Of a stretch of 64,000 nucleotides of DNA, positions 28,036 through 40,700 are shown one piece after another. Within the stretch, counting starts at the first letter, position 1, and the number at the start of each line of letters is the position of its first letter. The notes below the pieces were generated by a model. That model ran no database searches, was not told where the DNA came from, and saw only the letters and a program-made list of their open reading frames with translations. Source of the stretch: Meloidogyne chitwoodi. Its lineage: Eukaryota > Nematoda > Chromadorea > Rhabditida > Meloidogynidae. A program made the position numbers and the translations under genes. The DNA is taken from the NCBI GenBank assembly GCA_015183035.1, contig JACZZP010000017.1, positions 1,860,001 through 1,924,000 of the forward strand, written 5' to 3'.

Positions 28036-29373
28036 TCAAATAATAATTTGTTCATAATTAAATTTATAATAATCATTGTTACAATTTAAATAATCCTTTA
28101 TATTTATTTGTTTTGATATTATTTTAGCATCAAATAGAGAATATTTACTTGCTAAAAAATAATTAAATTATATTTTTTTATTCTTACCATTTAAATTATC
28201 CAAAAACATATAATTATTATATTCAGCATCTTCAGGGTATCCAGAAATGAATTTTCGAGGCAAATTGGGGAAATAAAAACTTCCAGACTATAACATTTTA
28301 TTTTTATTTTAAAAATATCTAATTTTAATTTACCCTGCCAAAAATATTTTGTTCAGGATCATATGTGTATGACATAGAACCCTTTAATTAAATTAAATAA
28401 TTCAAATTATTTATTTACTTGTTTTGTTATTTTTTTTAATTTTTTACAAAAATTTAAATATTTTGTAGTAATATTTGTAATTTATTTATTATTTATTACT
28501 TACACTTCCAATCATTAAACTACCATTATTTAAAGGAAAACATTTTATAGTATAAGGAACAATTAATAGATTTATTTCAATTGGATAATTATCAATAATT
28601 CTATAAAAATTAGTTTAATTATTAAATTTATAAATTAATACCTAAATTTATCTGTACCATTATAAGCATAAACTTTTCTATAATAAAATAAATAAATTAT
28701 ATTTTTGGATGAAGTACATGAACAATTGACTGCTGGAGGAGCTGGAGAAAATAACTGAAAATTATTTTATTTAAATACCAATTACTGATATAAATAAAAT
28801 TAACATGTAATTGGATTAGTTTATAGTTTATTACAAAGTTACACATTTATTAAGACTTAAATTTGATAATAAATACAAAAATTAAATAATCTTGAACTTT
28901 AGGTAAAAACTTAAGTTTATAATTAAATTAAGCAAACATAATATATCAATTTGCCTGATCTTACACTTAAAAACTTGAAAGTAAGTAAACAAGTTTTTAA
29001 GTCTAAGCGCAAACTTATTAAATATCTTAATTTTTATTAAGTTTGTAAAATTAAAAAATTTATTTTATAATTAATAATTTATTTACTTCCTTAAGATTAT
29101 AAGGTCCACTAATAATTTTATTTCCATCATGTTTCCAAACATTTTGTTCTTCAAAAATATATATTGTTTTATCAACTAAAATATATTTTAATAATTAAAT
29201 TAATTTATTTTTAACCTTTAAATGCTGAAGTAATTGAATTTGGACAATATTTTATTTTTTTAGAATTAATAGCTAAAAATATTAAATTTGTAAAAAGATT
29301 TTTTTTAATTTTTTTAAAATTTACCAAAAATTAGAACAGCAAATAATATAAAATAAAAAATAATTTTACACAT
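28036..29373 (-). CDS. Predicted secreted protein with hemopexin-like repeats
   Basis: Multi-exon gene starting MCKIIFYFILFAVLIFG, a signal peptide that ends at the first donor. Then AINSKKIKYCPNSITSAF, DKTIYIFEEQNVWKHDGNKI, an SPAPPAVNCSC linker, SKNIIYFIIEKVYAYNGTDKF, KCFPLNNGSLMIGS, YTYDPEQNIFGRV, SGSFYFPNLPRKFISGYPED, and a tail ending EQIII with the stop at 28036-28038. The repeated pattern (hydrophobic IYIF/IYFI, then W/Y-x-Y/H-D/N-G) resembles hemopexin-type propeller blades, but this is a weak, pattern-level call. One intron (28780-29090) is filled with CTTGAA/AAGTTT repeats. The gene itself seems real; its function is unknown. Confidence 0.6.
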
Positions 29374-29625
29374 TGTAAAATAATAAAATTTCTGAAAAAA
29401 ATATTTTTTTTCTTTTATTTTAATATGTAGGTATCAGGGATGCATATCGTTCGGTTTTATACGATACGATATACGATACGATATTATTTCAGAAAAAAAT
29501 ACGATACGATATACGATACGATATTATTTCCTAAAAAAATACGATACGATATAAGTAAGTGTCGGGCCGATTTTTCGAGACAAATTTTGAAAATTTTTCA
29601 GATGTCTCGGCGCCACTGTTCTCTA

Positions 29626-29731
29626 GCAGAGTTGTCGCGGGTGCAAAAAAATTTGGGTACGGGTTTCGGGTTGGAATATTTTTATTTCAGGTATCGGGTA
29701 AGAAAAAAGGCCGGGTTTCGGGCGGGAACCC
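29626..29731. mobile_element. Possible second small element nested in the hAT-like element
   Basis: CAGAGTTGTCGCGGGTGC at the left and GGCGGGAACCCTG at the right are imperfect inverted termini of the CAGRGTT type, enclosing GGGTACGGGTTTCGGGT-like G-rich repeats. No convincing flanking duplication is visible, so nesting is tentative. Confidence 0.35.
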
Positions 29732-29757
29732 TGCTCCATATCTACGAAAATTCACAC

Positions 29758-29900
29758 TTTCAGCGCCGCAGGCGAAAAATTTTGAGTTTTATTTCATTAG
29801 TTACCAAAAATTTAACCTTTTTAGCGCCGCAGGCGAAAATTTTGAAAAATTATCAGATCTAGTTGCTAAAAATAGCTTTTTTTAGCGTTACAATCAAAAA
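29758..29900. repeat. Tandem repeat with GCGCCGCAGGCGAAAA core
   Basis: Two clear copies (29761 and 29822) of a roughly 62-bp unit containing TTAGCGCCGCAGGCGAAAA and ATTTTGA, plus a degenerate third near 29883 (TTAGCGTTACAATCAAAAA). It lies inside the hAT-like element. Confidence 0.6.
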
Positions 29901-30452
29901 TATAGGAATTTAATTTTTCTTCTAGCTTAAAAATTTAAAACGAACAAAATAAAGAAAGATTTAACAATAATTAATGGCCTCTAGGTATTTCGCAAATTAA
30001 TAGGAATCTAACCAACGTATGACAAGACAATAAACTAACACACTAACCACCTAACCATACTTGTATTTTACTATTAACCAATTTAATTATAGGTAAATCA
30101 TTCCTTATAGTATTTCTTTTCTTCCCTTACAAGAGAAGAGAAAGAAATAAAGAATAAAAGAGGAAGAAAGTCAAAAGAAAGCAATGGGGGAAATTAATTT
30201 ATGTAATAAAATATTAGTATAATAAGTTTTTCCTATAAAATATAATAACGATATAAAATAACTAAAAAAAATACGATACGATATACGATACGATATAAAA
30301 TCCGAAAAAAATACGATACGATATACGATACGATATTATTTCAGAAAAAAATACGATACGATATACGATACGATACAAAATCACCCCAAAAATACGATAA
30401 AATACGATATACGATAACGATATACGATACGATATGCATCCCTGGTAGGTAT

Positions 30453-31374
30453 GTACAAAAAGGAAAGCTTTGAGTAAAAAAACATTTTTATCACTAAAAA
30501 ATAAATATAATGCTAAAATAGTAATTAAATATTTTTAATAAATAGATAAAAAATAATGTAATAGTACTAGTTTGTTTTTTTTATCCCCCGCCCTTTTATT
30601 TATTTTTATTAAATTTTTTTAACTTCTTTTTTCCTTTTATCGGTCAATAAGCACCTTATCTCTTTTATTATTTAAATTTTGATTTACTGGGAAAATGAGC
30701 TAATGGAGTAAAACGGTGACAAAGTAATACCAATATAGGGCCCCATTTTTTACTTGCCCATTTTCCAATATATATTTATTTATTTATTTATTTTTTAAAA
30801 GAATATATTTTGTTTTTCTGATATTTTAAAGTTTTATTCATTTTTGTAATTTTAAAAAAAGCAAAAAAGATAATTTAATGATTATTGTATTTATATAAAG
30901 TGTGTTGTAATTGACTAATTCATCTCGACGTGTTTATTTGAAACTTTGTAAATTAATGAAATTATTTTAAAAATCATTTAAATTTTTTAATATTTTTTTG
31001 GTTCAAGCGTCAAGATGAAATATTTAAAATTATAAAAATATAAAAGTAGAGCTACTCTTTTATGGCATCCTCTGAAATCATTAAAAAGTCATTGACTTTT
31101 ATTGTCAAAAATTTTGGAAATTTTAGGATGCCATAATTTGAGATCCTCATTAAAAAAACAAAAAATTTCAAGTAGACAATTTTGCACAAAATTGCAAAAA
31201 TAAAAAAATTTTAAAAGGTTGATAAAAAAGCTTTTTCAGAAAATATATGCCTGAGGTGATACAAAAATAAATGAAATTTAAAAAAACAAATTCCAAAAAA
31301 ATTAAAAATTGTGAAAATTATTTTTAAAAAATATTTTTTAAATTTTCCCTCTCCCATTTTCATTTTTTCAAAAT
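30453..31374. other. Intergenic, small inverted repeat only
   Basis: AT-rich spacer. The single structure seen is TATGGCATCCT (about 31060) matched by AGGATGCCATA (about 31123-31133), an inverted pair 50 bp apart. No gene. Confidence 0.5.
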
Positions 31375-33623
31375 TTACACATTAGCACTTCCACCATTAA
31401 CTTTTACAGAATTATTAACTCCATTAGTAACTGTTGGTGCTTCTTCAACTGTATTTGTTGCTGTTACTACTTTTTCTCCTGATTTAACCGAAGCACAAGA
31501 ATTGCGTCTTTTTTCAGTGCTACTGGTCCCATTACTTCCATTATTTTGCTAAACCAAATATTTTTTTATTAAATTTTATTTTTAAATTAATTAAAAAATT
31601 TACATGATGACTATAGCGTCGATTGCGTAAAATTCGCCTTCTTCGACCAGCAGCAAAAACAGCCAAAACCAGAAGTGCAGAAATACAGGCTAATGCAACG
31701 GCAATAAAAACAATTGTTGTCCCCCCTATTGAACTGAAGAAATTAGCATTTCCATCAGAAGAACCTTCAGCAATTTCATTATCTAATGTTTCATCTGCGT
31801 AGTTTTGAGAATGGAGAGGAGTGCGTTGAGTACGAATTGCTTAAATTAAAATTCTGATTTGTAAAACATTTACAAATTAATTATTCTGATTTAAAATAAC
31901 AAATTCTGATTTGTAAAACATTTACAAATTAATTATTCTGATCTTACAAAATAATTTGTAAATTAATTCTGATTGTAAAATATAATTTACAAAATTACTA
32001 ATTCTGATTTTATGTTTATTTTAAAATTATTCTGATTTGTAAAACATTTATTTTATATATTACCAGCAGAATAAGGCGATGGACGAAGAGTATAGCGAAT
32101 GTTAGGTCCAAGACGTGATGTTTTATCGAATCTATTTGCTTCCAATTGAAAAAGTAAAAAATTGCTTTTAGAGATGAAGCGTTCTCGTGGTTTTGGTGCT
32201 TCGGCCGAGTTGCATTTAATACTTTAAAATAATTTAAAAATTATTTATTTATTTTATTTAATAATTCTGATTTATTTTAGTAATTTTTAAAATTAATATT
32301 CTGATTTTTAAATTTTACCTTTTCATTGCAGCTGTCTCAAGGCCATAAACCTGCAATTATTTTAAAAAATAAATTTAAAAAATATAAATTTACCTGTAAC
32401 CGATCGGGGCAATCAAAATAACCAGCAAAACGTCTACTCATATCAAGACTTGCAAATTCAATTTCTAATTTAGCCCAAGGATCCTCTGCTACCAACATAA
32501 TTTGGCAATAAGTTTTTTCATTTACTGGAGCCCTTTTTAAAAAAATTATTATTATTTATTTTAAAAATTTAAGAATTACTTAAGTTTAATTTCTCCATTC
32601 CAATCATCAGTTCCTACAGTAATAGTCTTGCATGCATCATCTGTATAGTCCCCCAATTTAATCTAAAAATTAAGAAAAAATTTATTTAATAAAAAAATAT
32701 AGTTTTTCAAATAGATTAGAAAATTTAAAAATTTTTTACCAATTCATCACAAGTTTGCCCTTCAAAAAGTCCATTGAAAGGACAGTTACAGGCAATACAA
32801 TTATCACTATTATCCTCAACATCAATTTTACCACCATTTGAACAAATCAATTGGCAATTATCTTTTAAATAATTAAATTATTTTAGAAAATTTAAAAAAA
32901 AAACTAACCATTACATTCAAAATGTTCATTAATTAAAGAAAGAACATTTGATGTCACTGCCTTACGAGCAGTCAAGGATTTTGAGATTAAGTGAATGCAG
33001 GCATTTGGATCCTTTTAAATAAAATAATTTTAATTAATTTAAAAATAAATATAAAACAAACATTAATCACACATTCCCTGCTTAAATAAATTAGACTAGA
33101 ATTGTCTGCATCTATACCACAAAGTCCTCTCTCACTTTGAGAAAAACTAATTGTAAAAGTTTTATTGTGACGCAACATTATATTTAATTCTGAAGGCTGT
33201 TCGCGCAGAAAAACACAAGTCCCATTATTAATACGGTAAATTGCGTTGTTAATACATGTTCTGATTTGAGCATCTGTTTATATTATTAAGTTTATAAGTT
33301 TATTCTGATTTTTTTAAATGTGTAAAAATTATTTTAATTTATTCAAGTTTGCGAAAACAAAATTATTTAAACTTAAGTTTGTTTTTCCAAGTTTATTTAT
33401 GTAATTTAATTTATTTAAGATTGCGAAAATAAAAGTATACCATTTATCTGGCTAATTTCATAATAAAGATGTCGGCTATTTTCTGCATCTGCATACGAAG
33501 GAGCAACAAAGCATTGACAGAATAGAAAGACACAAATCTGTATTTAATATTATTTTTAAATTAAAAAAATAATTTCCTTACCGGAATAATACTCCATTGG
33601 CGGTGTTTATAAAGGCTAAACAT
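31375..33623 (-). CDS. Membrane-anchored astacin-like/EGF/CUB protein without the zinc site
   Basis: Begins MFSLYKHRQWSIIPICVFLF, a signal peptide split by an intron. Next is a segment like the N-terminal half of nematode astacins (IRTCINNAIYRINNGTCVFL, then GLCGIDADNSSLIYLSREC). Where astacins have HExxHxxGxxHE this protein continues ACIHLISKSLTARKAV, so the zinc ligands and catalytic Glu are absent and the domain is short. Then an EGF-like module (CQLICSNGGKIDV, CNCPFNGLFEGQTC), a CUB-like region (TYCQIMLVAEDPWAKLEIEF, DCPDRLQVYG), a Ser/Asn linker, one transmembrane helix (TTIVFIAVALACISALLVLA) with an RRRR stop-transfer, and a Ser/Thr/Asn cytoplasmic tail. EGF, CUB and TM order is clear; astacin ancestry is an inference. 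It may act as an adhesion or decoy surface protein. Confidence 0.75.
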
Positions 33624-36600
33624 TTTTATTAATAATTAAAAATATCTAAATTTGATAAAAATAAGTAAAAATATATATAAAGATGGGAGAAATCTTAAAG
33701 GACCTTTGGGTTTTTTATTTTAAAATTTCAAAAAATGTTAATTTTCGCATTCACTTGGTTTTATATTTGTGTGTGTGAATTTCATTGTTAAATACCTAAT
33801 AAAGATGAAACAAAAAGGAATAAAGGAAAGGACAATGAAATTTAACGTATGAATAAGTAATAAAGAAGTGAAGAGGAAGAAAGGCCAGCCAAGGCCGCCA
33901 TGGACCAACTGCCAGCCTGTGTATATTTCATTAGAAGGTACTGGACACAACAAACACGGCAGAAATTGGTCGGCGCCATTGGGTTGTGTGAGAAGCAAAT
34001 AATGCAAATTTAGAGGAAAATCAAATTATTTAAAAATACAAGGTTGTAATAAAAAAGGAAATTGTAAATTCTGATTTTAATTTGCTTATAAAACATGCAA
34101 ACTTAAAAATATAAACTTGTTTTGTATTTTTCTACAATCTTATATATTAAGTTTTTAAGTTAGCGAAAATAAGTTTCTAATTCTTACAGGTTTCAGGAAA
34201 CAAATAATTTTATATTTTCCGGAAATTTTATATATTTCTCAAGTTTGAGAAAAAAACATATAATAAAAGATTTAATAATTATTGTTTTTGCAAAATAAAT
34301 ATATCCGCAAAACGTGCAAGTGTGGACACATTAAATAAAAATAGGAGAATTATCTCCTCCTCATGCCTTTTCACAACAAATATAGATATTAATGCCTTCT
34401 TGCAAAAGGCTATCCATCACAGAGGACAAGCGCATAATGAGTTTTTCTACCAAATGATGGATGGATATAATACATGGATGGATGGCATTGAGTGTTTTTA
34501 CTGGTAAATGACTGGACAGTCTCTTCATAGACATCCCCAAGAGAGTGGAAATGGAATGTTAGTGAAGGATTTGTTATGGGATATATTGGGTTAGGTCGAA
34601 GAAATTCTGGATTAAAATCTTAATAAAAAATATTAAAAAAGAAAGCGAAACAAATAAAAAATCATTTTAATATGCTAAAAAAGAAAATCGAAAAAAATCA
34701 AAAATAAAAAAAATTAATGTGAAATAGATCCTCGTTTGAACATAGAGCGGTAGTGTTAATGGCACAAATAAGAAATTATTACAATTGAAGCGAAAAAACT
34801 GGTGATGAATTTCATTCCTTTATTATATATAAAAAGTGTGAAGGCAACCAAGTAAAAGAAAATTAAGAAAACTGAAGGAGAGACTTATTTTTAGGAATAA
34901 TTCTTAATTTCAATGACTATCTATCTCATGGGGACCGATGACAAAATTAATAAAATATTTTATGCGCGAATAATTTTAAAAGTATTTGAGTAAAAATAAT
35001 CCTAAAAACTATAAAAACAGAATTTTAAGATCGTAAATAGACATAGTAAATATATTATTTAAATAAATGAAATCAGAATTTTTAACAAAAAAACAGAATT
35101 TGTAAAAAACAAATTCAGAATTTTTAAAAATAAAATCAGAATTTTTATTTTATAAAATCAGAATTTGTATTTTATAAAATCAGAATTTTTAACTGTACTA
35201 ATTACACACCAAAATAACCAAAATATTGTTTGTTAGGTAAAGTTAAGTGGAGTATATATTATTCTCCTGCTCTTTTATGAAGCGCTTTAAAGACCGTTCA
35301 ACAAACACAAAATGGCTAAATTTTCGGTTGAATAAATAAAATAAAAGGAAGAGCAATATTAGGGGGATTACTGAAAATATTATTATTTAAAATAAATAGG
35401 TTGATTGACCCAATGTTTTCCCCATTAAAAGGAAAATGGGCATTCATTTTTGTTTTATACACGATAAGGGATGAAAAAAGATAAAATAAAACTTGAATTT
35501 AATGGTATAGAGATTAAAGAACAATAAAAATTATTTTAAATTAGAATTTCAAGTTATGAAATATTTTTTTAAGGAATTCTGATTTTATAGAAAATAGGTG
35601 TTTTTATTATAAATTTTTAACTTTAATTGTCAGAATTAGTAAATTTATAAAAAGATTAATAAAATAAATAAATAAAGCCATATCTATTAAAATATACAAT
35701 AGAATGCATAATAAGATGGGAAATTTATTTCTCATTTAAATTTCTTTCAATAAAAAATAAATATTTTGACTGATGCAAATAAGAAATGTGAGAGAATATT
35801 ATTGAGTAAAAAAAGGTTTTAGTGAGATGTTGTCAAACAAAAAAATGAAATGAAAAAATTGACTTGCTATCGAATTAGTGAACTATGACCTATATATTAT
35901 GGTCAAAAAATGTTTTAAACCGATTGAAACATTCTGATAAGGAAAAATACATAATAATAATTTGTAAAAATTAGGAAAATCAGAATTTGTAAAAATGAAA
36001 ACAAAATAAAATCAGAAAAACAACAAAATAAAAAAAGAAAAACATCAGAATAAAATAAAATTTAAAAAAATAAAACCAGAATTTCAAATAAATTAATTTC
36101 AGAAAATATCAAAATAATGTTTGTCCTTACATATCATTTTACTTTTTTTCATATTCTCATAAAATGACCAACAACATCTACAAACTATGGACTACTGGCG
36201 CCGATCTTTCTTTCCTTACTTTTTTTGCCCATTTTTACTTTTTTTTTGCAAAAAAACATACAGATGAGGCCGGCAAGCCTTTCCCTTCATAATATTAATA
36301 AAAAACCGACAAAAATAGAGAAGCGGCACTCTACACCACAAACCGGCACACACGTTTTTTCTTCATTTAAAAAGAGGAGGGGATTTCCCTCACTCATTTT
36401 TGCTCTTAAAAAGGCTATTCAATCCCTCTCTCCCTCATTTAGTTTGCCCAAATGCAGGTCTAAATAAAATAAAAATATGAGGAAATAAAGAAAATGGAGA
36501 TATGAAAATAAGGGAAAATAAAGAGTGAAGAAGATGAGAAGACCCCCCGCTTCCCCCATTAAAAAATAAAATAACCATTCTTTCTCTCCCTTAATAAAAA

Positions 36601-37765
36601 AATGAAAATGTAAGGGAAGAAGATGAAAAACGATGCCTTATACCCATTTTTGGTTAAGAGGGGAAATGTCAAAAATTAAAAAAATTTGTGTTTGCAAAGA
36701 GATTGACCTTTCTCTATCTAAAACACATTTAAATTATATTCGGATAAAAATGAGAAAAAAGAGGAAGAAGAACTGTTCGTTACAAAAAAAAAGTGTCATC
36801 GTTGTGTGTGGTCAATTTAAATTTGTTTAAAAATCAAAAATATAAGATTGGAAAATTCAGAATTTAAACAAAACAAAATCAGAATAAAATTAAAACTTAA
36901 AGTAATAAATAAACAACGAATTCTGATCTCAAAAAATCAGAATTCTGTTAACTAAAAGAAAACAACAAGAAGCAAAATTATTATTAAAAACAGAATATTT
37001 TTAAATAAACTCACAGGTAAGGCAATAAAGCTAATATATAATATTTACATTCCCAAGGGCAAAAAATATAAATATTAAATATACTACTCCTTTTATTTGT
37101 TTGTTCAATTGTCGGCTAATTATTGGGGTAACTGACATTGGCGTGTGTTTACACAAAAATGACCAATGTATGCACAACAATTTTATTTAAATAAAAAATA
37201 CATATACTAGAATATATCAATTTTTATTTTTTAAATTCTTCTAAAGCTTTGAGAGATTGAAAATGATTTTTTTAAATTTCAATAATATTATAATAATATG
37301 AAGAGACAAGAAAATATTTTTACAAAATGATGTATTTTAACTAAAATAAAATTTTGGTAAAAAATAATCTATCACAATGACTAAATTTTCTAAAATTACA
37401 AAAAAATTTTAAACTAATTTTAATAGAAAAAGTAGGGAGGGGAGTAAAAGAGAAAGCTCATTAAAAAAAGAAATTATTTAAATATTTAAAAATGGCTAAT
37501 GGCAAGGAAAGAGAAGAAAAAAAGGGTAAATAGGAATGAAGTGTAGAAGGAGGAATAAAAATTAAAAATTAATTCAATATTTCTATAAAAAAATATTATG
37601 AAGTAAAGAATGATTTTTTAAAGGGAATGTTAATTTGAAAAGTAAAACAAAAAAATTTCAAGTCAAAATTTTTGAAATTTTCAATTTGTCCAATCCCTAT
37701 TCAAAAATAATAAAAATTAAAAAAAATAATAATAATTATTATATTTTAATATATTTATAAAACTC
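33624..37765. other. 4-kb intergenic region, no supported gene
   Basis: Long spacer between the astacin-like gene and pitp-1. Slightly GC-richer islets occur at 33880-33990, 34500-34600, 36180-36460 and 36530-36790; frames in them lack start context, splice signals or motifs. Degenerate AAAATCAGAATTT repeats are clear at 35070-35190 and 36850-36960. Possible promoter elements of the astacin-like gene lie near 33624. Confidence 0.5.
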
Positions 37766-40700
37766 TCAATTTGTAGATAAAGAAGAAGTTTGACTAATTT
37801 TCTTTGAACAATTATATTTTCCAGTACGAGGTCCAAAACTTAGAGTTCTTTGCATTGGAGATCTTTGTTGTATTGTTGAGGTTATTGCTGTTATAGTGTT
37901 TTCTAATGTTTCTTCAGTTGTTAATAAATTATTTTTTAAATTTTTTAAATTATTATTGGAATGATGACTATTAATAATATATTCGGCAGGTTGGGCTATT
38001 TCTATACGACCTTTAAAAATTAATTAAATTTTTTTAAATTAAATTTTAATTAAATTAATTAAATAATTTAATTATTTAAATAAATTAATTAATTAAAAAA
38101 AATATTTAATTTTAAATAATTTAATTTTACCAGAATGTAAATCATGCAAATGAGAAGAATATCCATTTTCTAAGGAAACACAGTCAATTCCATGTTTACG
38201 CCTATGACTGCTTCCAACAATAAAAATACGTTCTGGTTCTAATCCAGCAGATGAATATACCTTTTTTTTAATAAAAATATATTTTTTAATTAAAATAAAT
38301 GGGTAAAAAATAGACAAATATTTTCCAAATTTTGTCAAAAAAGGATATTAATTAAAATTAAAATATACCGGTATATCTTTATTACTTCCATAAGCTGCCT
38401 GAACACAAAATCCTAAATCTGTCAAATGTTTCATAAATTGCATTTTTTGTTTCAACGGTTCAGTTAAAAGTGAAGGAGTAAAAAAGAGTAAACCATGAGG
38501 GAAATTATGAGTAGCTAACCAAGCACTAACTAAACGTTGTTGCATATCAGGACGAGCAGTTAAATAAAGAATTAAATAACCCTTTTTTTAAATTAAAAAA
38601 TAAAAACTAATTTAAAAAAATTAAAAAAGAAAAACCTGTTGTTGCCAAAAACGAACAACATCAACTGCTCCCGGTTTTAATCTTTAAAATTAAATTTAAA
38701 ATTAAAAAAAAATTTTAGAAAAAGGAAAAAACCTTGGATCACGTCCAGTCTTTAAATTAAAAAAAATTAAATTAATATAAAATAATGAAAAAAACATACT
38801 ACTGATACAGATGCAGTTAGAGAGCCGTCAATGCTAAATACAACAAGTGGAGTACCCCGAAGAACAACTGCAATGCTTACAGATAAAAAGGTATCTAAAA
38901 AAGGAATAATTAATTTAATATAATTAAAATTAATTAAAAAAATATATTTTAATAAATAAATAAAACTAACGATCTCCTTGTACAATTAATTTAACATAAT
39001 TAATTCCAACAGGTAAACTTTTGCCCAAATTAATAGAAAGACGTCCATGTTTATCAGTTATTTCAACACCTCTAAACGACCATTCACCACCACTAGGTAA
39101 AACATAAACTAATATATTTTCTTGTGAAAGAGCAACTAAATCCATTGGTCCATAACAAAAACGAGCATTTACTATTTGTTCTTCATCATCTTCTACAACT
39201 AGTAAATCGTTAGCACGATGATTGGCTGATAAGTTGGCAACCTTAAAATAAATGTTAAATTCTGGTAAGTTTACAAAAACATTCTGATTTTTTTTACAAA
39301 AACATTCTGATTTTTTACAAAACATTTTAATTTTTTACAAAAACATTCATTTTTTTACAAAAACATTCGAATAAAAATAGAAAAACATAAATAATAAATT
39401 CTGATTTAAACATAAATTATACCTTAAAACGAGTTCTACGTTTATTCCAAATACTTAAAGGCATTTGAAATTTCAGTGGAGGATGATCAGTTAAATTTTT
39501 AAGTGTCAAAAGAGATTCACCATTAATATCATCAAATCTCAAAAATGTACGTAAAATAAATGCTCCAACATCTTTAGATTCCCAATAAGAAACATGTAAA
39601 ATATTTGGTAATGCCAAAGCTGAGAGAGTACTCATTTCTGGTGGACAAAACAACTCATGATCTACACGACGACTTCCCCAAATCTAATTTATTTATTTAA
39701 ATAAAAAAATATTATTAAAATAAATTAAACCATTGGAGTAGCAGAACCAGCATCAAAATGAATATCATTTCCATCCCCGAGTAAATTAAAACGTTGATAA
39801 CGAGGTACTTTTAGTGCTGGTAATTGTGCCAGACTAGGATTGAGTACAGGCTCTAGCCTTGTTCCGCATAAATCAAGAGGATAATAAAGATTGTATAATT
39901 GATCACATGCTAATGCTAAATTTTGATGGTTATGATCATCTAAAAAATAATAAAATATATTAAAAAAATTAAAATAATAAACCAAGTAATTGACGTTGTG
40001 TTAACAACAATGCAAGAGGGCATCCAAGTAAAAAAGCAGCAGTTGGGTGAAAATCAAGAAGAACATCACCAATATTTTCTGAAGTGATTGGTTTATTGGC
40101 TATAGCATAATGTGAAGGTTCTTGCTAAAAATATTTTTTTTATTATTATATTCTGATTTTTTCTGAACAAAATTCTGATTTAAAAAAATACCGAAGAATT
40201 TGTAGACGCTTGACGACTGGCTAACTTTGCTTTATTTGTTTGTTGTTTCTCATCTGTAGCAAATGAAGGAGAGGGAGAACAACCTCTTCTTTGCGTTTTT
40301 AATTTATTATCAAAATTAAAAAATTGACCACCACTACTAATACTTGGAGAATCTGCAGCATTGGCTGATAATGAATAGGAATGCGAAGAAGTAGTTGTAA
40401 CAGAATTCTGAAATAAATAAATAAAACATTCTGATTTTATAATTAAATAAACCTCTTTGCTACTATTTCCCTGTTTTACGGAAGATAATGGAGATGAATG
40501 AATAGAATTAAGCAATGGAGATTTTGACCTGCTATTGCTACTGCTATTAGTTTTGTTAACACCAGGAGAAGAAGAGTGGCTATGCACTCCATGTGTTCGA
40601 TAATTATTTTGACAGTTATTATTATCCAAATTATAATCAAAATTATTATTTACTTCATTATTTTTATTTGAAGATATACTTTTAGCTAATGCTTCATACA

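Larger units (their letters stand above)
29427..30452. mobile_element. Non-autonomous hAT-like element with 8-bp target duplication
   Basis: The element spans 29435-30444 (1010 bp). It begins CAGGGATGCATATCGT and ends with the exact reverse complement, ACGATATGCATCCCTG allowing for the junction base. It is flanked by perfect GTAGGTAT direct repeats at 29427-29434 and 30445-30452. An 8-bp duplication with short CAGGG-type termini is the hAT superfamily signature. Both subterminal regions are tandem ATACGATACGAT, so the ends can pair over a long distance. The interior has no transposase; short open frames there are by-products of the repeats. Intact ends and target duplication suggest fairly recent insertion. 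Confidence 0.88.

Noticed and set aside
29440..29885. 140- and 108-codon frames inside the transposon
   Set aside because: They translate the ATACGAT arrays and GCGCCGCAGG repeats; no transposase motifs.
33738..34007. 89-codon minus frame with hydrophobic middle
   Set aside because: No homology recognised and no exon partners; the upstream region has no promoter or splice features.
36225..36830. Two plus frames of 80 and 65 codons rich in Lys/Ser
   Set aside because: Composition follows purine/pyrimidine-rich DNA; no start context, motif or splice sites.
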